Source of the DNA: Bretschneidera sinensis
Lineage: Eukaryota > Streptophyta > Magnoliopsida > Brassicales > Akaniaceae
Direction: 5' to 3'
DNA length: 64,000 nucleotides
Assembly: GCA_023935145.1 (NCBI GenBank)
Contig: CM043699.1
Location: forward strand, 141,032,036-141,096,035
How positions within the stretch are numbered: position 1 is the first letter of the stretch; each line of letters opens with the position of its first letter. The notes beneath the pieces were generated by a model, which did no database searches, was not told the origin of the DNA, and worked only from the letters and a program-made list of their open reading frames with translations. Positions 47,801 to 60,171 of the stretch are shown in pieces. The position numbers were made by a program, and so were the translations under genes.

Positions 47801-50800
47801 TAGATTTTCTCTGTAAAGTGTGTGGGGCAGCTAGTGCAGGAGATAAAAGAGAAGTTCCTTTTTCTTCTTCACTTGGCCAAGAAAGCAAGGAGAAAAAAAG
47901 GGTGAAGAGCAAGTATTTTGGGTATTCTTTCTCTAGGGTGGTCTTTAAAGTACTTTGGTTGGACGGGACTGACAAAAAGATTGGGGTTGGGAGTTTCTTG
48001 TCAACTTTCTTTTCTATTTCAATTTCCCACATATTAGAGTTTCACAAAGAATAGACGTGAATGTACAACTCACATGTAGCTTCTGAAGTAGAATTCCCGC
48101 CATTCAACAACACTCTTCACCTACAAGCATGAAATAATTGAATTAGACTATTCAAACGAGTAACAGTTATAGTGACATCGGACGTGTAGCATGCAACAGG
48201 ACTTGTAAAGTTAAGACCATATTGGGGGTAAGGTTAAATTTATTTATCAATTACTTTCAATAAATAAGCACGTGAAACAATACATTACATACAGGAGCAG
48301 AGAGCTAGTCACACCAAGACACAAAGCCTCAAATGACATGCTGCCCAGGCAACATAGCCCTTTTTTCCTATTGCCCGCAACAATAACCCAATGATTGAGA
48401 TATGCAAAAGTGGACTGCACAACCCACAGTTGCAAGGTCCTATTTGAATCATATCTAGCTCAACAAGAATGACAACTAATATTGATTACCTCAGTGCTTG
48501 ATAAACCACGCAATGAGTCAGTGAGTCCATCTCCTGTATAGGAAAAGAACCGGAAATAAACTAACAGTGCTGAAGTAAATGAAGATAGCTGCATCGGTTC
48601 TTGGAAATGCAATAGTATTTCGAGTTTCTAGTAGCTTTTAGGTGTTTTCATCAGTTTATTAATATAAGTAAAGAGCATTTAATTGCACAATTACCATTTT
48701 GGCCAACAATTTCTAGTGGTTGATGAGGTCAAGTGTTGGTGTTGGTATGAAATGATACAGTCACTATGAGTCGGCTTAACAAGTGACTGAAGAATCGTGT
48801 AATCATTCTATAGTAATTAAAATTTGCAAGATTAGTTACTTATAAAAAAAATTGCAAGATTAGTTGTCATCTAGAAGCATTCATCACAAGCATGCATCGA
48901 CACATTAGCATGATCATTATTAAATAGTCATGTTGATTGCATGTGGAAGGGATGCTTTTTACTTTGGACCAACTACACATCAAGCTGGCAAGAATAGACT
49001 TAATGAATTTTTTCAGCTTGGAAAATACCATGATTGTGAATTAAATGAGAACAAAAGGTCCCAAGTTCTAAACCCACAGCATTGGCTACGTGAATTTATG
49101 GTTGGATTTGGTAACATTCATAAAGGACTCTCAGTGACCATTTCTTATGTAAATTACCAAATAAGGACAAATGTCAGTTATGACAAAAAGGAAGCCTTTA
49201 CCTTTTATTTATGCCTTATAATGTAGTCAATACGATTACAGATTATATTGGTAAACTTCAGAAGATTCCAAACAGTTTTTCTTTGTTTGTTTTAGTTCAA
49301 TCTTTTTAATTCCCATGAGCAAACATTATATATAGACAAAGAAAATTAAGTAGTGTCAAACTATAATGCTGATGGAAGCATCATAAGGAGTCAAGGAGTA
49401 AGCAAAAATTTAATCATTGAGGATCTTTACCAGTAAAGTTGCCAGAAACAAATGCACGGGAAGCATCTCTGAATTTATCAGAAACAAGAATGTGAAATAG
49501 CTATCAGTAAAAAGTTCAGAAATGTACTAAAAGAAAGCATAGGAGAAAGATGCAACCATAACTGCAGTACATGGATATGGCTCCATGGACTTTTTGTAAA
49601 CTGAAAATTTATACGGAAACTTGGAATTGACAATATTGGGGAAATAACATGTCAGCACACGAGAATAGCTAGAAGCCACAGAAATTAAAAGAAAATACCA
49701 TTAACTTGTATCTAAACTTAATTGCAGGGTCATTCTAATGATGAGGAAGTCATAGCAATCATGACATGCAATCAGTAGAAAATCCATGCAGACTTACATT
49801 GAAAAGAGATCATAAACCCGAGCAGAATTTTCTTGCCTATATTAACCGGTTGGTTCTTTCTTTCCTTTATGGATAAATGTCAAGGATTTGATGCAGAGTA
49901 CTAAAGGACATAAAAGAGCTCAACCTAGAAAACCACAGCTAAATCATCCATTGAAGGAAACAGATGTAGAGGTATAGAAGATGAATTCCAATGAAATGAT
50001 ACTCCTTTTATTTTTATCTATTTACTTAATTGGTTTGTTTCAGGTGAGTAATCTTATTGACACATAAAGCAACTTTGTAAGTTAAATTTTTCAAAAGGCC
50101 TTCTTCTAGGATACCTAAGTGCCTTCAACTCCATGTATTATGGGCCTATGGAAAGGAGGGGAGATGGAGTATAAAAACTAACAAAAAAGCACACCTCACA
50201 GATCCATTCCAAAGAAAACACACACCAAAAGTGAAAAGATATTAGGCAATGCAACACCGACTGGAATTGACCCATACCTAGTGATAAGCCATTACACATT
50301 GATCTCTAGCTAACATTTAACAAAGATGCCAAGCTCACCAAAGAAACAAAAGAATTCTTCCCCTCTAATCTCAGATAGACGAAAATTTGCAGCCAACTTC
50401 TGCACCATAAACTTCTCTTCTAAAAGAATTATAGTTGGCTTTACAATGAACAAGCCATTTTCCTTCAAGTCAAGACAACATCTCCAACTGTATAATCCCC
50501 GATGCCATCACATCAAGCTTTTCTCAAAGACAAGCAGAAACCTCTGATTGTAAATCATAACAACTTCTCACAAATGCATTTCCTCTTCCTTCAAAACCTC
50601 ATAATCCTCCACCCAAGCCTATCCATAGACTGTAATAAAGAACAATTCTGGGAATCCCTCCAGAAGTGTAAAATCAATACACCTAGTTTCTTTCCAAAAC
50701 CTTATGTATCCCCCATTCTAAATAAATTGGAACATCCTCTGAGACAAACAATTGCTTCCTAGAGTCAAAGTTCATCACTTCCCTATAGTTATTTGATTAT

Positions 50801-53112
50801 TTGTTCCACCAATGCTCTCTATGAGACCTATACTTCCAAAGCCAACAACCTTCTATACAAAATATTTCTTTATAAAACAAATGGGGATAGCCATAAACCA
50901 AAAATCTGGACTCATGTTGATAAAGGAATCAGATTAATGAACCCCCTAACACCTTGCCTTAAGCAATAGACAGACTCCTCTAATATACACGAATTTCCAC
51001 TAGACACCCCCCACAACACCACACTTCCAGGAAAAGATTAAAAAACAAAATTAAAAAGAATTCTTTTTAACAAATTTTCTAACCTAAATTAGTAGAGTGT
51101 TCTTTAGCGAGAAGTTTAACGGAGATGAGTTATAGGATTTTGCGAATCTCTTGGGTGTTTGCAGGTATAGTGTTGAATGAGATTTGGGCTTGGAATGGTT
51201 TAAAAGCTCCCAAGGACGTTAAGAAAGCTTTGAGTTTAACTCCACATTCTATTTTTTGGATGACGTGGAAAGAAAGAAACCGGAGGGCTTTTGATGGTGA
51301 GGAAAGTCCTTTTGAGATCATTAGAGATAGGTGGTTTAACTCTCTCAATTATTAGGTTAGAGGGAATTTCTTTGTACATAATGAGGATCTTATAGATTTT
51401 GTGGATCTCCTTCATTGTAATTAGTTGTTGGTTTTTTGGTGCACCGTCTTGGTGCTTTCTTAATAAAAATTTTATTTATAAATAAAAAAAAACAAATTTT
51501 CTAACCTAAAAGTCACACATTTAAACGGTTAGACAGCAACATAAAGAGGCATGGAAGCTTCAAATAGGACTTCGAATCAAAGAATTTCTCCCAAAGTTCA
51601 AGCATTACAAGATCATCCAACATAAAAGACTCTATACTCACAATAACTTAATCCATAAACAACCTTGTCCCTGAAGAAAGGTCCCCACCCTAAGGACATT
51701 CCAGAATATAAGGTTGAAATGATTCTTATTTCACAACCAAGCTTAGCTATTAGTGTATTGACCCAGAAGACATCACCAAGCAAGTGATGGACTAATTCAT
51801 TCTTTCATAAATTTGTTTTCAAAATTGCCACCAATCCATCTTAGAGCAAAAAGGGCACCTCCTCTCTCACTTACCAACTCTAATCCTCGTCTGCCCCACC
51901 CCTAATTACCTCAGAGATTTAAAGAGGAACCTATATTTCTCTTTGATGAATTGTTACAGAATTTGGTTCACAAGTGTAGTGTTATAAGATGTAACTTACC
52001 TGCCACACTATAATTTTTGCATTACAATTCTTTTCTAAATAAATCTTTTCAATTTACGAAGTTATTAAGTAATAAGGGATTCCTTACTGTAGAACTCATT
52101 AGGATAACACCATAAAAGAAGTGGATACAATATACAATTGAACCCAGAATAAAAATGACAAACCTTCCAGAAAAATGATTGTAACCCCCTCCCAAACCAT
52201 AATGAGATTTTCCTTTTGTCACATCAAACACAGATCTGGTCCAAAAGAATAGACTGTGTATCAGTAGCTATGTTTTTGTTTATGAATGAAAATATAAGCA
52301 CACACAGATACTCATACAGAGGGAGAAAGAATGAGATTACCCAAGAATTCCTAAAAGAATTGGTAATGCATCGTCAGTTCCATTGTACAAGGCCAGATCT
52401 TCAGCAGTGAATAATTTCTAGAAACGCAAACAACAGAATATTAAAATTAAATTTATCATTTTAAACTCAGGCCAACCAATACACATTCGACACATCAAAG
52501 AAGATTACAAATTTAGAAGAAAAAAAAAACACTCAACCATCCGTTTGCCTCTTATTTGAGCAGAAATATATGCCAAAGCAAATTGATAATCAATTTTTCT
52601 CTTCAAAATTGATGAACTATCCTATGAGATGAACGGAAGTTTAAAAAGAATTTATTTCTCATTTCATGGAACATTTTCCCTCATCATGTACAACGAAACC
52701 AGTCCAAATATAATCGTGACTCTCATCATGCACTTACCCCAAACAATAAGAACTCAACTGGTCCTAATAAACACCTAAAGTTTAATCTTACTTATATTAA
52801 ACTACACCGATACTTAAAGTTTTGTCCGTTGCAGGGAAAAATTGAGGATATCAACGGGAAATTAAAATTTTCATCTAAAAAAATCACTTCATAATTCATT
52901 ACTAAAATCTTGAACTCCTACCAATGATAACTTCATAATTTCTTCTAAGTTTTCCGGGGAAATAGAAGACGAAAGCTGTGGAGAAGAGTGAGAGAGTAAA
53001 ATACCAGCTGAGAGTTTCGCTTGAGAGGAAACCTGGCGTAAAGGGCGAGGAGAGTGACAAAAACTGTGATCCCAACGAGAGGAGAGGTTAGTAATGTCTT
53101 CACCGGAATCAT
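44812..53112 (-). CDS. Membrane-associated cytochrome b5-fold protein, MAPR4 / neuferricin-like
   Basis: Exons, in order, are 53112-53005, 52417-52341, 52235-52164, 49468-49431, 48533-48490, 48120-48074, 46262-46088 and 44979-44812. They sum to 729 bases (242 residues) and all junctions keep phase. The N-terminus is a membrane anchor (VGITVFVTLLALYARF). A cytochrome b5-like MAPR domain spans about residues 37-110 (KLFTAEDLALYNG, ILGSVFDVT, YGLGGGYNHFSGRDASRAFVSGNF). The C-terminal part is characteristic of neuferricin: FVGKLVGRYYDSEGNPT, SCSSRWSQ, and a Cys-rich end (CDVGLPRLV, CACF, CDYLAKTC). MAPR proteins bind heme through tyrosines and are linked to endomembrane sterol and P450 functions; the precise role of this member is not known to me. 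Introns contain a LINE, a probable solo LTR and a fold-back element. Confidence 0.92.
46790..47044. mobile_element. Fold-back element with about 37-base inverted repeats
   Basis: TAAACCCCCTTAACTG...CAGTGATTGCCCA (46790-46825) is the inverse of TGGGCAATCACTG...GTTAAGGGAGTTTA (47008-47044), with few mismatches. The interior carries a second inverted pair around CCTGAG/CTCAGG. It lies in the MAPR4-like intron 6. Confidence 0.75.
46856..47107 (+). repeat. Direct repeat pair overlapping the fold-back
   Basis: AAACTTTAATACCACCTAGC... (about 46859-46909) recurs at about 47061-47105, including the shared CCCCTGCCCCCCAATG. The first copy is inside the fold-back and the second just outside its right arm. 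The locus thus has both inverted and direct repeats, as from an insertion into, or duplication of, a related copy. Confidence 0.7.
47259..47693 (+). mobile_element. Probable solo LTR with TGATG...CATCA termini
   Basis: A 435-base block starts TGATGCAGAAAAGG and ends GTCCAGCATCA. The flanking pentamers CCATG and CCGTG differ at one base, consistent with an old 5-bp duplication. It holds three 50-base tandem repeats (starting 47317, 47367 and 47417, each TTATTATG-TTTGATTTATTTC...). A TATA-like CTTATACAAGC follows, then a pyrimidine-rich end. It lies in the MAPR4-like intron 6 and has the same terminal pentamers as the PAT1-intron LTR. Confidence 0.6.
51069..51088 (+). repeat. LINE target-site duplication, left copy
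   Basis: AACAAATTTTCTAACCTAAA immediately precedes the LINE and is repeated exactly at 51491-51510 after its A-rich tail. Confidence 0.92.
51089..51490 (+). mobile_element. 5'-truncated L1-type LINE, 3' end only
   Basis: The plus strand encodes the extreme C-terminus of an L1 ORF2 (frame to 51355, with SWVFAGIVLNEIWAWNG and FWMTWKERNRRAFDG, then a stop). A 3' UTR with TTTCTTAATAAAAATTTT and an A-rich tail follow. Exact 20-base target-site duplications flank it. It sits in MAPR4-like intron 3 in the opposite orientation to the gene. Severe 5' truncation is normal for L1 insertions. Confidence 0.92.
51491..51510 (+). repeat. LINE target-site duplication, right copy
   Basis: This is an exact copy of the 20 bases at 51069-51088, directly after the A-rich tail. 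Confidence 0.92.
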
Positions 53113-54590
53113 AGCTTTGGGCATTCAGTAACAACTAACAAGTTTAAGATCCACGATAGTTGATTTACTTAATACAGCAAGATGTTAATGCGACGGAAGC
53201 CATGATTCTTAAGGCGATGTTTAAAGCAATTTGCTCTAAGGATACTTCCCAAACATGGCCTAAGAAACGATTAAATTCTACCATGGTCATTTGGTGCTCC
53301 TATAACCCAATTTAAGGGCCCATTGCCTCAAAAATACTTAGATTATAAATTAATACATGATACTACTATAACACCTAAATTGCTCGAATGAAATGAATTA
53401 ATTATTCAAGATTTTTGACATTTTTGATATATAAATCATCCTCAAAATGTTACTAAGTCTGATATATCTTAAATAATTAAATTTCCAATCGAAAGTGTTT
53501 TCGTTATATTTAACTTTGAGAGTTACCACTCGCTCAATAAATGTTCGTGATATTGAACCATCTAGACATTCAACTTCACCTCAATGAACTCTAGAATATC
53601 ATCTTTTAAGCCTTGAACTATACAAAAAAATGGTATTTTTTCATTTTTCAAAGCCTTGAACTATACAAATAAGATATGAATGGTATGACTATGTAAAACA
53701 ATTAGGTACAAATATCAAATTCTTTGACTGGATTGAAATATTTACTATATGTGCTTTTAATATTAAAATATTTAATCATTTTACTACAAACTATCATCAA
53801 ATAAAGGCTACACAAAAAAATTCTCAAGAATGGAATTATAAATATCAAGTTTTTGACACCCCTTTGAGTGAAATCCAAATTCCTTTTAAACATAATCAAG
53901 TTTTTGACAAACCTTTTTGTGTGAAATCCAATTTCCTTTTAAACATAATCAAGTTATAGATTCCTTTAAGCAACCATCTAAACAAGATGAATCGGAATTA
54001 CATTTTAAATACATAAGAAACATATATCAACAAAATAATTACACTAATCAACGATGATGATCTATAAACAAAAAATGTACAAAAACCTAATTAAATAAAT
54101 AAAATTCATAATAAGTCAAATAAAGCCTCATTATAAACTACAAAAAAAAAAAAAAAAACTACTGTTCTACAAAATGGAACATTGGGAAAAATAATGAAAA
54201 GTTAAGCAAAAAAATCAGTGAACTCAATATATAAGATGCTTTGAAATATCAATTAATAAAATTAATGATCAATGAAGGTAAACAACTAGAAACTGAGAAT
54301 TCGATAGAAGTTTGTGCTTTTGCAATACAAAAAAATATACTCTAAAAGATTTCTTTTCAGAATCAAAATGTGCTTGTGTTGAAGGACTATGTTATTGTAA
54401 AATAATTAATGCTATAACTTCACAAAAGGATTTTTTTTTTTATATTTACTCATACTTAAAAACATTAGAAGAAAACAAACCTCATAGTTTAAATAAAATG
54501 TTTTTTCGACATTCTTTAAATTTTAAACCAATTACAATTCAAGATTTACAAAAGGAAATCTTATATATGAAAAAATTTATCTAACTATAT
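53113..54590. other. MAPR4-like upstream region and AT-rich spacer
   Basis: The promoter and leader of the minus-strand MAPR4-like gene lie in the first few hundred bases. Further on the sequence becomes very AT-rich. It includes a 50-53 base tandem repeat (53844-53952) and a 90-codon frame at 54312-54584 that has several Cys residues but no recognised family. The latter may belong to the viral relic that follows. Confidence 0.4.
53844..53952 (+). repeat. Tandem duplication with period 50-53
   Basis: ATCAAGTTTTTGACA starts at 53844 and 53894, and the unit end TTTCCTTTTAAACATAATCAAG recurs at 53947. Two units with a few differences. Confidence 0.7.
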
Positions 54591-54599
54591 AATTTAGAT

Positions 54600-55387
54600 A
54601 TCAAAACAAAAAATTTATCTTTTGAAATTTCTAATTTTACAACAACTCCTTAGGATCAATTCCCTAATATTACTTTAAAAAATCCAACTGATTTCTTGGA
54701 TGATGATTATATTAATTTAATAAACAAGGTTCAATTTCAAAAATGATAAGTCAAAATATGAGTAGTCATAAATAAAGAATACTATCTCAATACGGTAACA
54801 CTTATCGACTATGGGGCAAATAAAAAATGTACTAGAGAAATGACTCATTCCAACATCTTATTATGAGAAAACTAATGAAAGATTTTGTACTGCTAGTGGT
54901 TTTGAACTTCAAGTAAAATATAAAATTTCTAAAGCTTATATTTGTAACAATGGATATTGTTTTAAGACATCTTTCATTTTTATCAAAAATATCAATCAAC
55001 CAGTTACACTTGGAACACCATTTTAAACTCTAATTTTATCATTTGGTTGTCTATCAAGAAGGAATTCATACTCCAATAATGGGTCAAAGAGTTAGTTTTG
55101 AATTTATAACTTCACTAGACACAAGAGAATTAAATTTAGTTCGAGATAATACAATATATAGCCAAATTAATTTAATTCAAGACAATAAGCCATGTATAAC
55201 TTTTTTACAACAAGAAGTTTGTTATGATACTTCAAACATATAGTTTGTTATGATCTTTCAAATACTTTCTAGGATAGGAAAACTAAATAGTTTATAAGTG
55301 TCTCAATTATGTTTCAGATTTTCCCCTCATTAAGACAACTTTGTGAACCTCTCTACAAACAATTAAGAAAAACCCTCATTCATGGTT
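54600..55387 (+). pseudogene. Endogenous pararetrovirus relic, protease-like part
   Basis: Broken plus-strand frames between about 54800 and 55240 resemble the aspartic-protease part of a Caulimoviridae polyprotein (florendovirus/petuvirus type). An active-site-like DYGAN (usual D-T/S-G-A) lies near 54815-54830. Then come a frame containing FCTASGFELQVKYKIS, a block around TLGTPF just before 55024, and MGQRVSFEFITS near 55080. Stops and frameshifts interrupt the region. It ends at the copia insertion. No reverse transcriptase is found on this side. It is a dead relic. Confidence 0.65.
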
Positions 55388-55392
55388 AGAAT
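55388..55392 (+). repeat. Copia target-site duplication AGAAT, left
   Basis: AGAAT directly precedes the 5' LTR and recurs at 61808-61812 directly after the 3' LTR. Confidence 0.9.
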
Positions 55393-55837
55393 TGTTAGAT
55401 ATATTTTTAACGTCCCACATGACACGTGTATGACTTTTAGTCTCTTGTTAAAATGAAGGTATCTGATCTAATCCCTAGAATATTGGTTGATACGATTAGA
55501 GAAGTAGTTTCCTATTTTTACTCCTTACTTTGATGGGAAGTGGAGTGACAGTTACTAAATCATTGGCAGTTACTAAAAGGAAATAGGTCATCTCTCTACC
55601 CATTTAAGATGCATTGTACGGTTTCTATCATTTTATCAGTGTATGTAACTTTTCATTTGAGAGAAAGGGTTAAGAGAGAGAAACTTATCTCCTTGAGAAT
55701 TCCACATTTTCATATCAAGAATTAATTGAAGAAATCGCTATGGATTCCGGTATGTTATTTATGTTTGTGAAAATCATGATAGTCAAGATCTTAGAATTTA
55801 TGAAGCATTAAGTATTAAGTTTAATTTTTTATTTACA
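55393..55837 (+). repeat. Copia 5' LTR (445 bases)
   Basis: It begins TGTTAGATATATTTT and ends TTTATTTACA. It shares nearly all of its sequence with 61382-61807. A transcription start and polyadenylation region is likely near AGTGTATGTAAC, but this is not proven. Confidence 0.92.
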
Positions 55838-55838
55838 A

Positions 55839-55851
55839 TGGTATCAGAGCG
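55839..55851 (+). other. Primer-binding site (initiator tRNA-Met)
   Basis: TGGTATCAGAGCG starts one base after the 5' LTR. It is the standard complement of the 3' end of plant initiator tRNA-Met used by copia elements. Confidence 0.92.
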
Positions 55852-56899
55852 CTTGTTAAGACTTTCATGATTTTCCATTATGATCTATTTGTTGGAATCA
55901 ATTATTTGTGGAAGATTTCATTTAAACTTGCTCGTTATATTTGATATGATTTGGTTTTGATTTTATTTTTCTCTTCCGCTACGACTATTAAAGTTTTCCA
56001 CAAAATAAAATCTCAATTTTTATTTGGTGGCTAACTAATTCCTAGATAAGTGGGTTTTTATTTTTGCTGTGTGATTCGTATATGATGCCATGATGGTTTG
56101 ACCATTTCTATGAGATTTTCTAGTGATGTCGTTGGCTGCTTTAATTAATTGAGCAAATCACATATTTTTTTTCATGCATTATTTTCTCCATTTCTAGCCT
56201 GATGCTACATGTCAATCTTCTATTAAATTGATAATATTGCCCATAATTTGTTCTACAATATAGAACACAGTGCACAAAATGTGTATCATTTACAAAATCT
56301 GAATCATATCTAGAATTTATGAGTGACATTTCTTGTATTGAAATGTTATAATTATTTTCTATAGTTTATTTGAACATGAAATTGTCACATATATAAAACT
56401 GTTTAAATGATGACATGATGTTATTAATGATAAATTGTTTTGCAAAGTGATTATTTCAACTCGAAATCCTATTTTATGAAATAGTTTGGTGATCACCAAA
56501 GTGACCCAACTAGAAAGTCATAGGTTTCAAGTTGTATTTTGGATCTTAATACTCATATCCCAAGTATTAAGAAAATGACTTTTGCAAATTTTTGTATAGA
56601 TATTTATATGTATCTATGATCATGAGAATTTTTTGACTTGGCCCAAAGATGCACCACATTTCTTGTGATTAATTTACTAAGGTAAAATAATTAATATGTA
56701 TCCTTAATTGAGAGTTGGAATTGGATACCCAAAGGTAATGGACCTATTTGATTATGGATACATTATTAATTATTTTTAATAGGTGAGAGGGAATCACCGT
56801 AATAGTCAATAATTTAATTTTGTATGCTGTAATTTTCATCCAAAGATGTGTTACAGTAGTATTATTTATTGTTTAAGATTTAACTCAAAGCATTAATGT

Positions 56900-57760
56900 G
56901 TGAGCATATATTTAATTGCAGTTTCAGTTCCTGTTTCGCTTCATTCGCATACTTCATCTGTTTCGATCCTTAATGGAACAAATTTCTCAAACTGGTCTAA
57001 ACAAGTCCAGTTTCACCTAAGTGTACTGGATCTTGATTTGGCACTCCGGACTGAGAAACCGCCTACTATTATTGAGGAAAGTAGTGCGGAAGAAAAGACT
57101 TTAAGTCATTATTGGGAAAGATTGAACAAATTGAGCATTATGTTTATGCGGATGAGTATAGCGAACAACATTAAGTCAACACTTCCTGAATGTGACACTA
57201 CTAAGGAATTTTTTTAAGACTGTGGAAGAATGTTTTCATTCAGCTGACAAGTCTCTTGCTGGGATATTAATGGCTGAACTCACCACCATGAAATTTGATG
57301 GTACTCGTGGGATGCATGATCACATCCTTGAGATGTCAAATCTAGCTACTAAGCTGAAGGCTCTTGGGATGAATGTGGATGAGTCTTTTCTTGTTCAATT
57401 TATTTTGAACTCCTTACCTCTTCAGTATGGGCCATTTCAAATTCATTACAACACTATTAAAGACAAGTGGAATGTAAATGAATTGGCCAGTATGCTTGTT
57501 CAAGAAGAGACAAGGCTTAAGCAATAAGGACATCGTTCAGTTCACCTTATAAGCAAGAGAGCCAGTAAGAAGTGGAAGAAACCTAAGAAGGGCAAAAAGG
57601 TAGAACCACCTAAAATCAATGGGCCTCCTCAAGGTATAGAGGCTCATGAGAGGGGACAAAACAGTATCAAGTGCCGTTTCTATAAGAAGTTTGGGTATGT
57701 TCAAAGAGATTGCCACAAACGTAGGGCATGCTTTGAGAAGAAAGGTAAGTCTTTAGCTTA
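56900..57760 (+). pseudogene. Copia gag (UBN2-type) with decayed zinc knuckle
   Basis: Two overlapping frames (to 57217, then from about 57192 to a TAA at 57525) encode copia gag with LNGTNFSNWSKQVQFHL and KFDGTRGMHDHILEMSNLATK. A frameshift separates them. After the stop the frame resumes with a Lys-rich stretch. Its CCHC zinc knuckle now reads CRFYKKFGYVQRDC: the second Cys and the His are both Tyr. No convincing ATG starts the frame. Confidence 0.85.
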
Positions 57761-57789
57761 CGTATACTTCAAATCAAACCTTACCGAAG

Positions 57790-58395
57790 TTCCTTCTAAG
57801 ACTTGGTGGATTGACTCAGGTTCCACTGTTCATGTTTCTAATTCGATGCAGGGCTTCCTTACAATCCAGACTTTAAACCAAAATGAAAGTTCCATAGTTG
57901 TGGGAAATGGAGTCAGTTCCAGTGGTTGCTACTGGGATATTTCGTTTATTTCTAGACACTGATTGTTATCTAGATTTGTTTCAGACACTTTATGTTCCTT
58001 CTATTTCTCATAATTTGGTTTTTATGTCTAAACTTGACCTTGAAGGTTATTCTTTTTCATTTCGTAATAGAAGATTCAGTTTGTTTAAAAATTCATCTTT
58101 CGTTGGTTCTGGCAGTTTATGTGATGGTTTGTATAAACTAAATCTTAATAGTCGTTTTGCTGAAAGCCTTCTAACCCTGCATCATAATGTTGGAACTAAA
58201 CATAACATGATCAATGAAAGTTCTTCTTACTTGTGGCACAGACGTTTAGGTCATACATCCAAAGAAAGAATGGAGAGATTAGTAAAGGATGAGATTTTGC
58301 CTAACCTAGATTTTATTGATCTCGATGTGTGTTTGGATTGTATTAAGGGAAAACAAACCAAATACATAAAGAAGGGTGCTACAAGAAGTGGATAA
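57790..58395 (+). pseudogene. Copia protease and integrase zinc-binding domain
   Basis: The protease active site is seen as WWIDSGSTVHVSN near 57808. A frameshift follows. Then a 165-codon frame carries the GAG-pre-integrase HHCC region (LWHRRLGHTSKERMERL and CLDCIKGK, with zinc ligands present). It stops at TAA 58393-58395, before the catalytic core. Confidence 0.85.
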
Positions 58396-58935
58396 CTTCT
58401 TGAAATTGTCCATACAGACATTTGTGGGCCTTTTGACTCGCCATCTTTTGCTAAAGAAAAATATTTTATCACTTTCATTGATGATTTTTCATGTTATTGT
58501 TATATCTATTTATTGCGTGAAAAATCTCAAGCAGTGGATGCCCTAGAGGTGTACATTGTTGAGGTTGAAAGGCAATTAGATAAAAAGATGAAAATTATCA
58601 AATCTGGTAGAGGTGGTGAATATTATGGAAGATATGATGGATTGGGTCAACGTCTTGGCCCATTTGCTAAACTCCTAGAAAAGTATGGTATATATGCACA
58701 ATACACTATGCCAGGTACGCCTCAACAGAATGGAGTGGCTGAAAGGTGTAATTGTACATTGATGGATATGATTAGGAGTATGTTAAGTAATTCCTCTTTA
58801 CCCATTTCATTATGGATGGAAGCCTTTAAGACTGCTGTTTATTTATTGAATAGGGTTCCTACTAAAGCAGTTCTAAAGACTCATTTTGAACTGTGGACAG
58901 GAAGGAAACCAAGTTTAAGGCACCTGCACGTTTGA
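58396..58935 (+). pseudogene. Copia integrase catalytic core
   Basis: The frame continues past the stop with VHTDICGPF (first catalytic Asp), FITFIDDFS (in the core fold) and [13 protein letters not shown] (catalytic Glu). The expected second catalytic Asp region reads KSGRGGEY, where the usual Asp of RSDxGGEF is replaced by Gly. The frame ends at TGA 58933-58935, just short of the normal C-terminal region. Confidence 0.85.
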
Positions 58936-59354
58936 GGTTGCCCAGCGGAGGCTAGGATTTATAATCCACATGAAAAGAAATTGGATTTCAAAACCATTAG
59001 TGGTTACTTTATTGGCTATCCAATGAAATCCAAAGGGTATAGGTTTTATTGTCCTAATCATAATACGAAAATTGTTGAAACAGGTAATGTCAGATTCATT
59101 GAGAATAGTGAAATGAGTGGGAGTGATCAATTACAAAAAAACAAATATTCAAGAAGTCAGGGTGCAAGTCCCACTACCCATAACTTCTAAAGAAATTGTT
59201 GTTCCTACAATTGTAGAATCATCTGACAATGTTGAACAACAAATTAATGATCAATCACTCCCCAATGAGATTATCACTAATGAACCAATTATGGAAGAAC
59301 TACAATAATCAACATTAAGAATGTCTCATAGAGAACGAAGACCTGCTATTTCTG

Positions 59355-60171
59355 ATGATTATGTGGTTTATTTACAAGAATCTGATTATGATATTAGGAC
59401 AAGTAAAGACCCGGTTTCATTTTCACAAGCCATTGGCTGTAATGATTCAGATAAATAGATTTGATGCCATGAATGATGAGTTGAAATCAATGGATCAAAA
59501 CAAGGTCTGGGAACTTCTCGAATTACCTGAAGGATATAAATCAGTTAGTTGTAAATGGGTTTTTAAGACCAAACGGGATTCAAAATGCACTATCAAACTA
59601 CATAAAGCCAGACTTGTGGCCAAAGATTTCACTTAGAAAGGAGGTATTGATTTATAAGGAGACATTTTCTCCTGTATCCAAGAAGGACTCACTTAGAATC
59701 ATTATGGCTTTAGTTGCTCATTTTGATTTAGAGCTACACCAAATGGATGTGAAAACTGCTTTTTTGAATGGGATTTTAGAAGAAAAGGTTTATATGGATT
59801 AACCTGAAGGTTTCTCCATAAAGGGAAAAGAACGCATGGTTTGCAAATTGAATAAGTCAATATATGGACTTAAACAAGCTTCTAGACAGTGGTATCTTAA
59901 ATTCAATGATACTATTACTTCCTTCGGATTTAAGAAAAACACTGTTGATCGGATTATATACCTAAAGGTTAGTGGGAGCAAGTTTATATTTCTGATTTTA
60001 TATGTTGATGATATATTGTTTGCCAGTAGTGATCTTGGTTTATTGTACACAACTAAGAAATTCCTCTCTGAGAATTTTGAAATGAAAGATATGGGTGAGG
60101 CAACTTACGTGATTGGAATAAAAATATTTCGTAATCACTCACGTGGTTTGTTGGGGTTGTTTCAAAACTGA
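59355..60171 (+). pseudogene. Copia reverse transcriptase
   Basis: Three frame pieces broken by TAG (59634), TAA (59800) and TGA (60169) carry the copia RT blocks: KWVFKTKRDS, KETFSPVSK, HQMDVKTAFLNG, LNKSIYGLKQASRQWY and the catalytic LYVDDILFAS. Residues of the active site are intact, but the frame is not. Confidence 0.92.
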
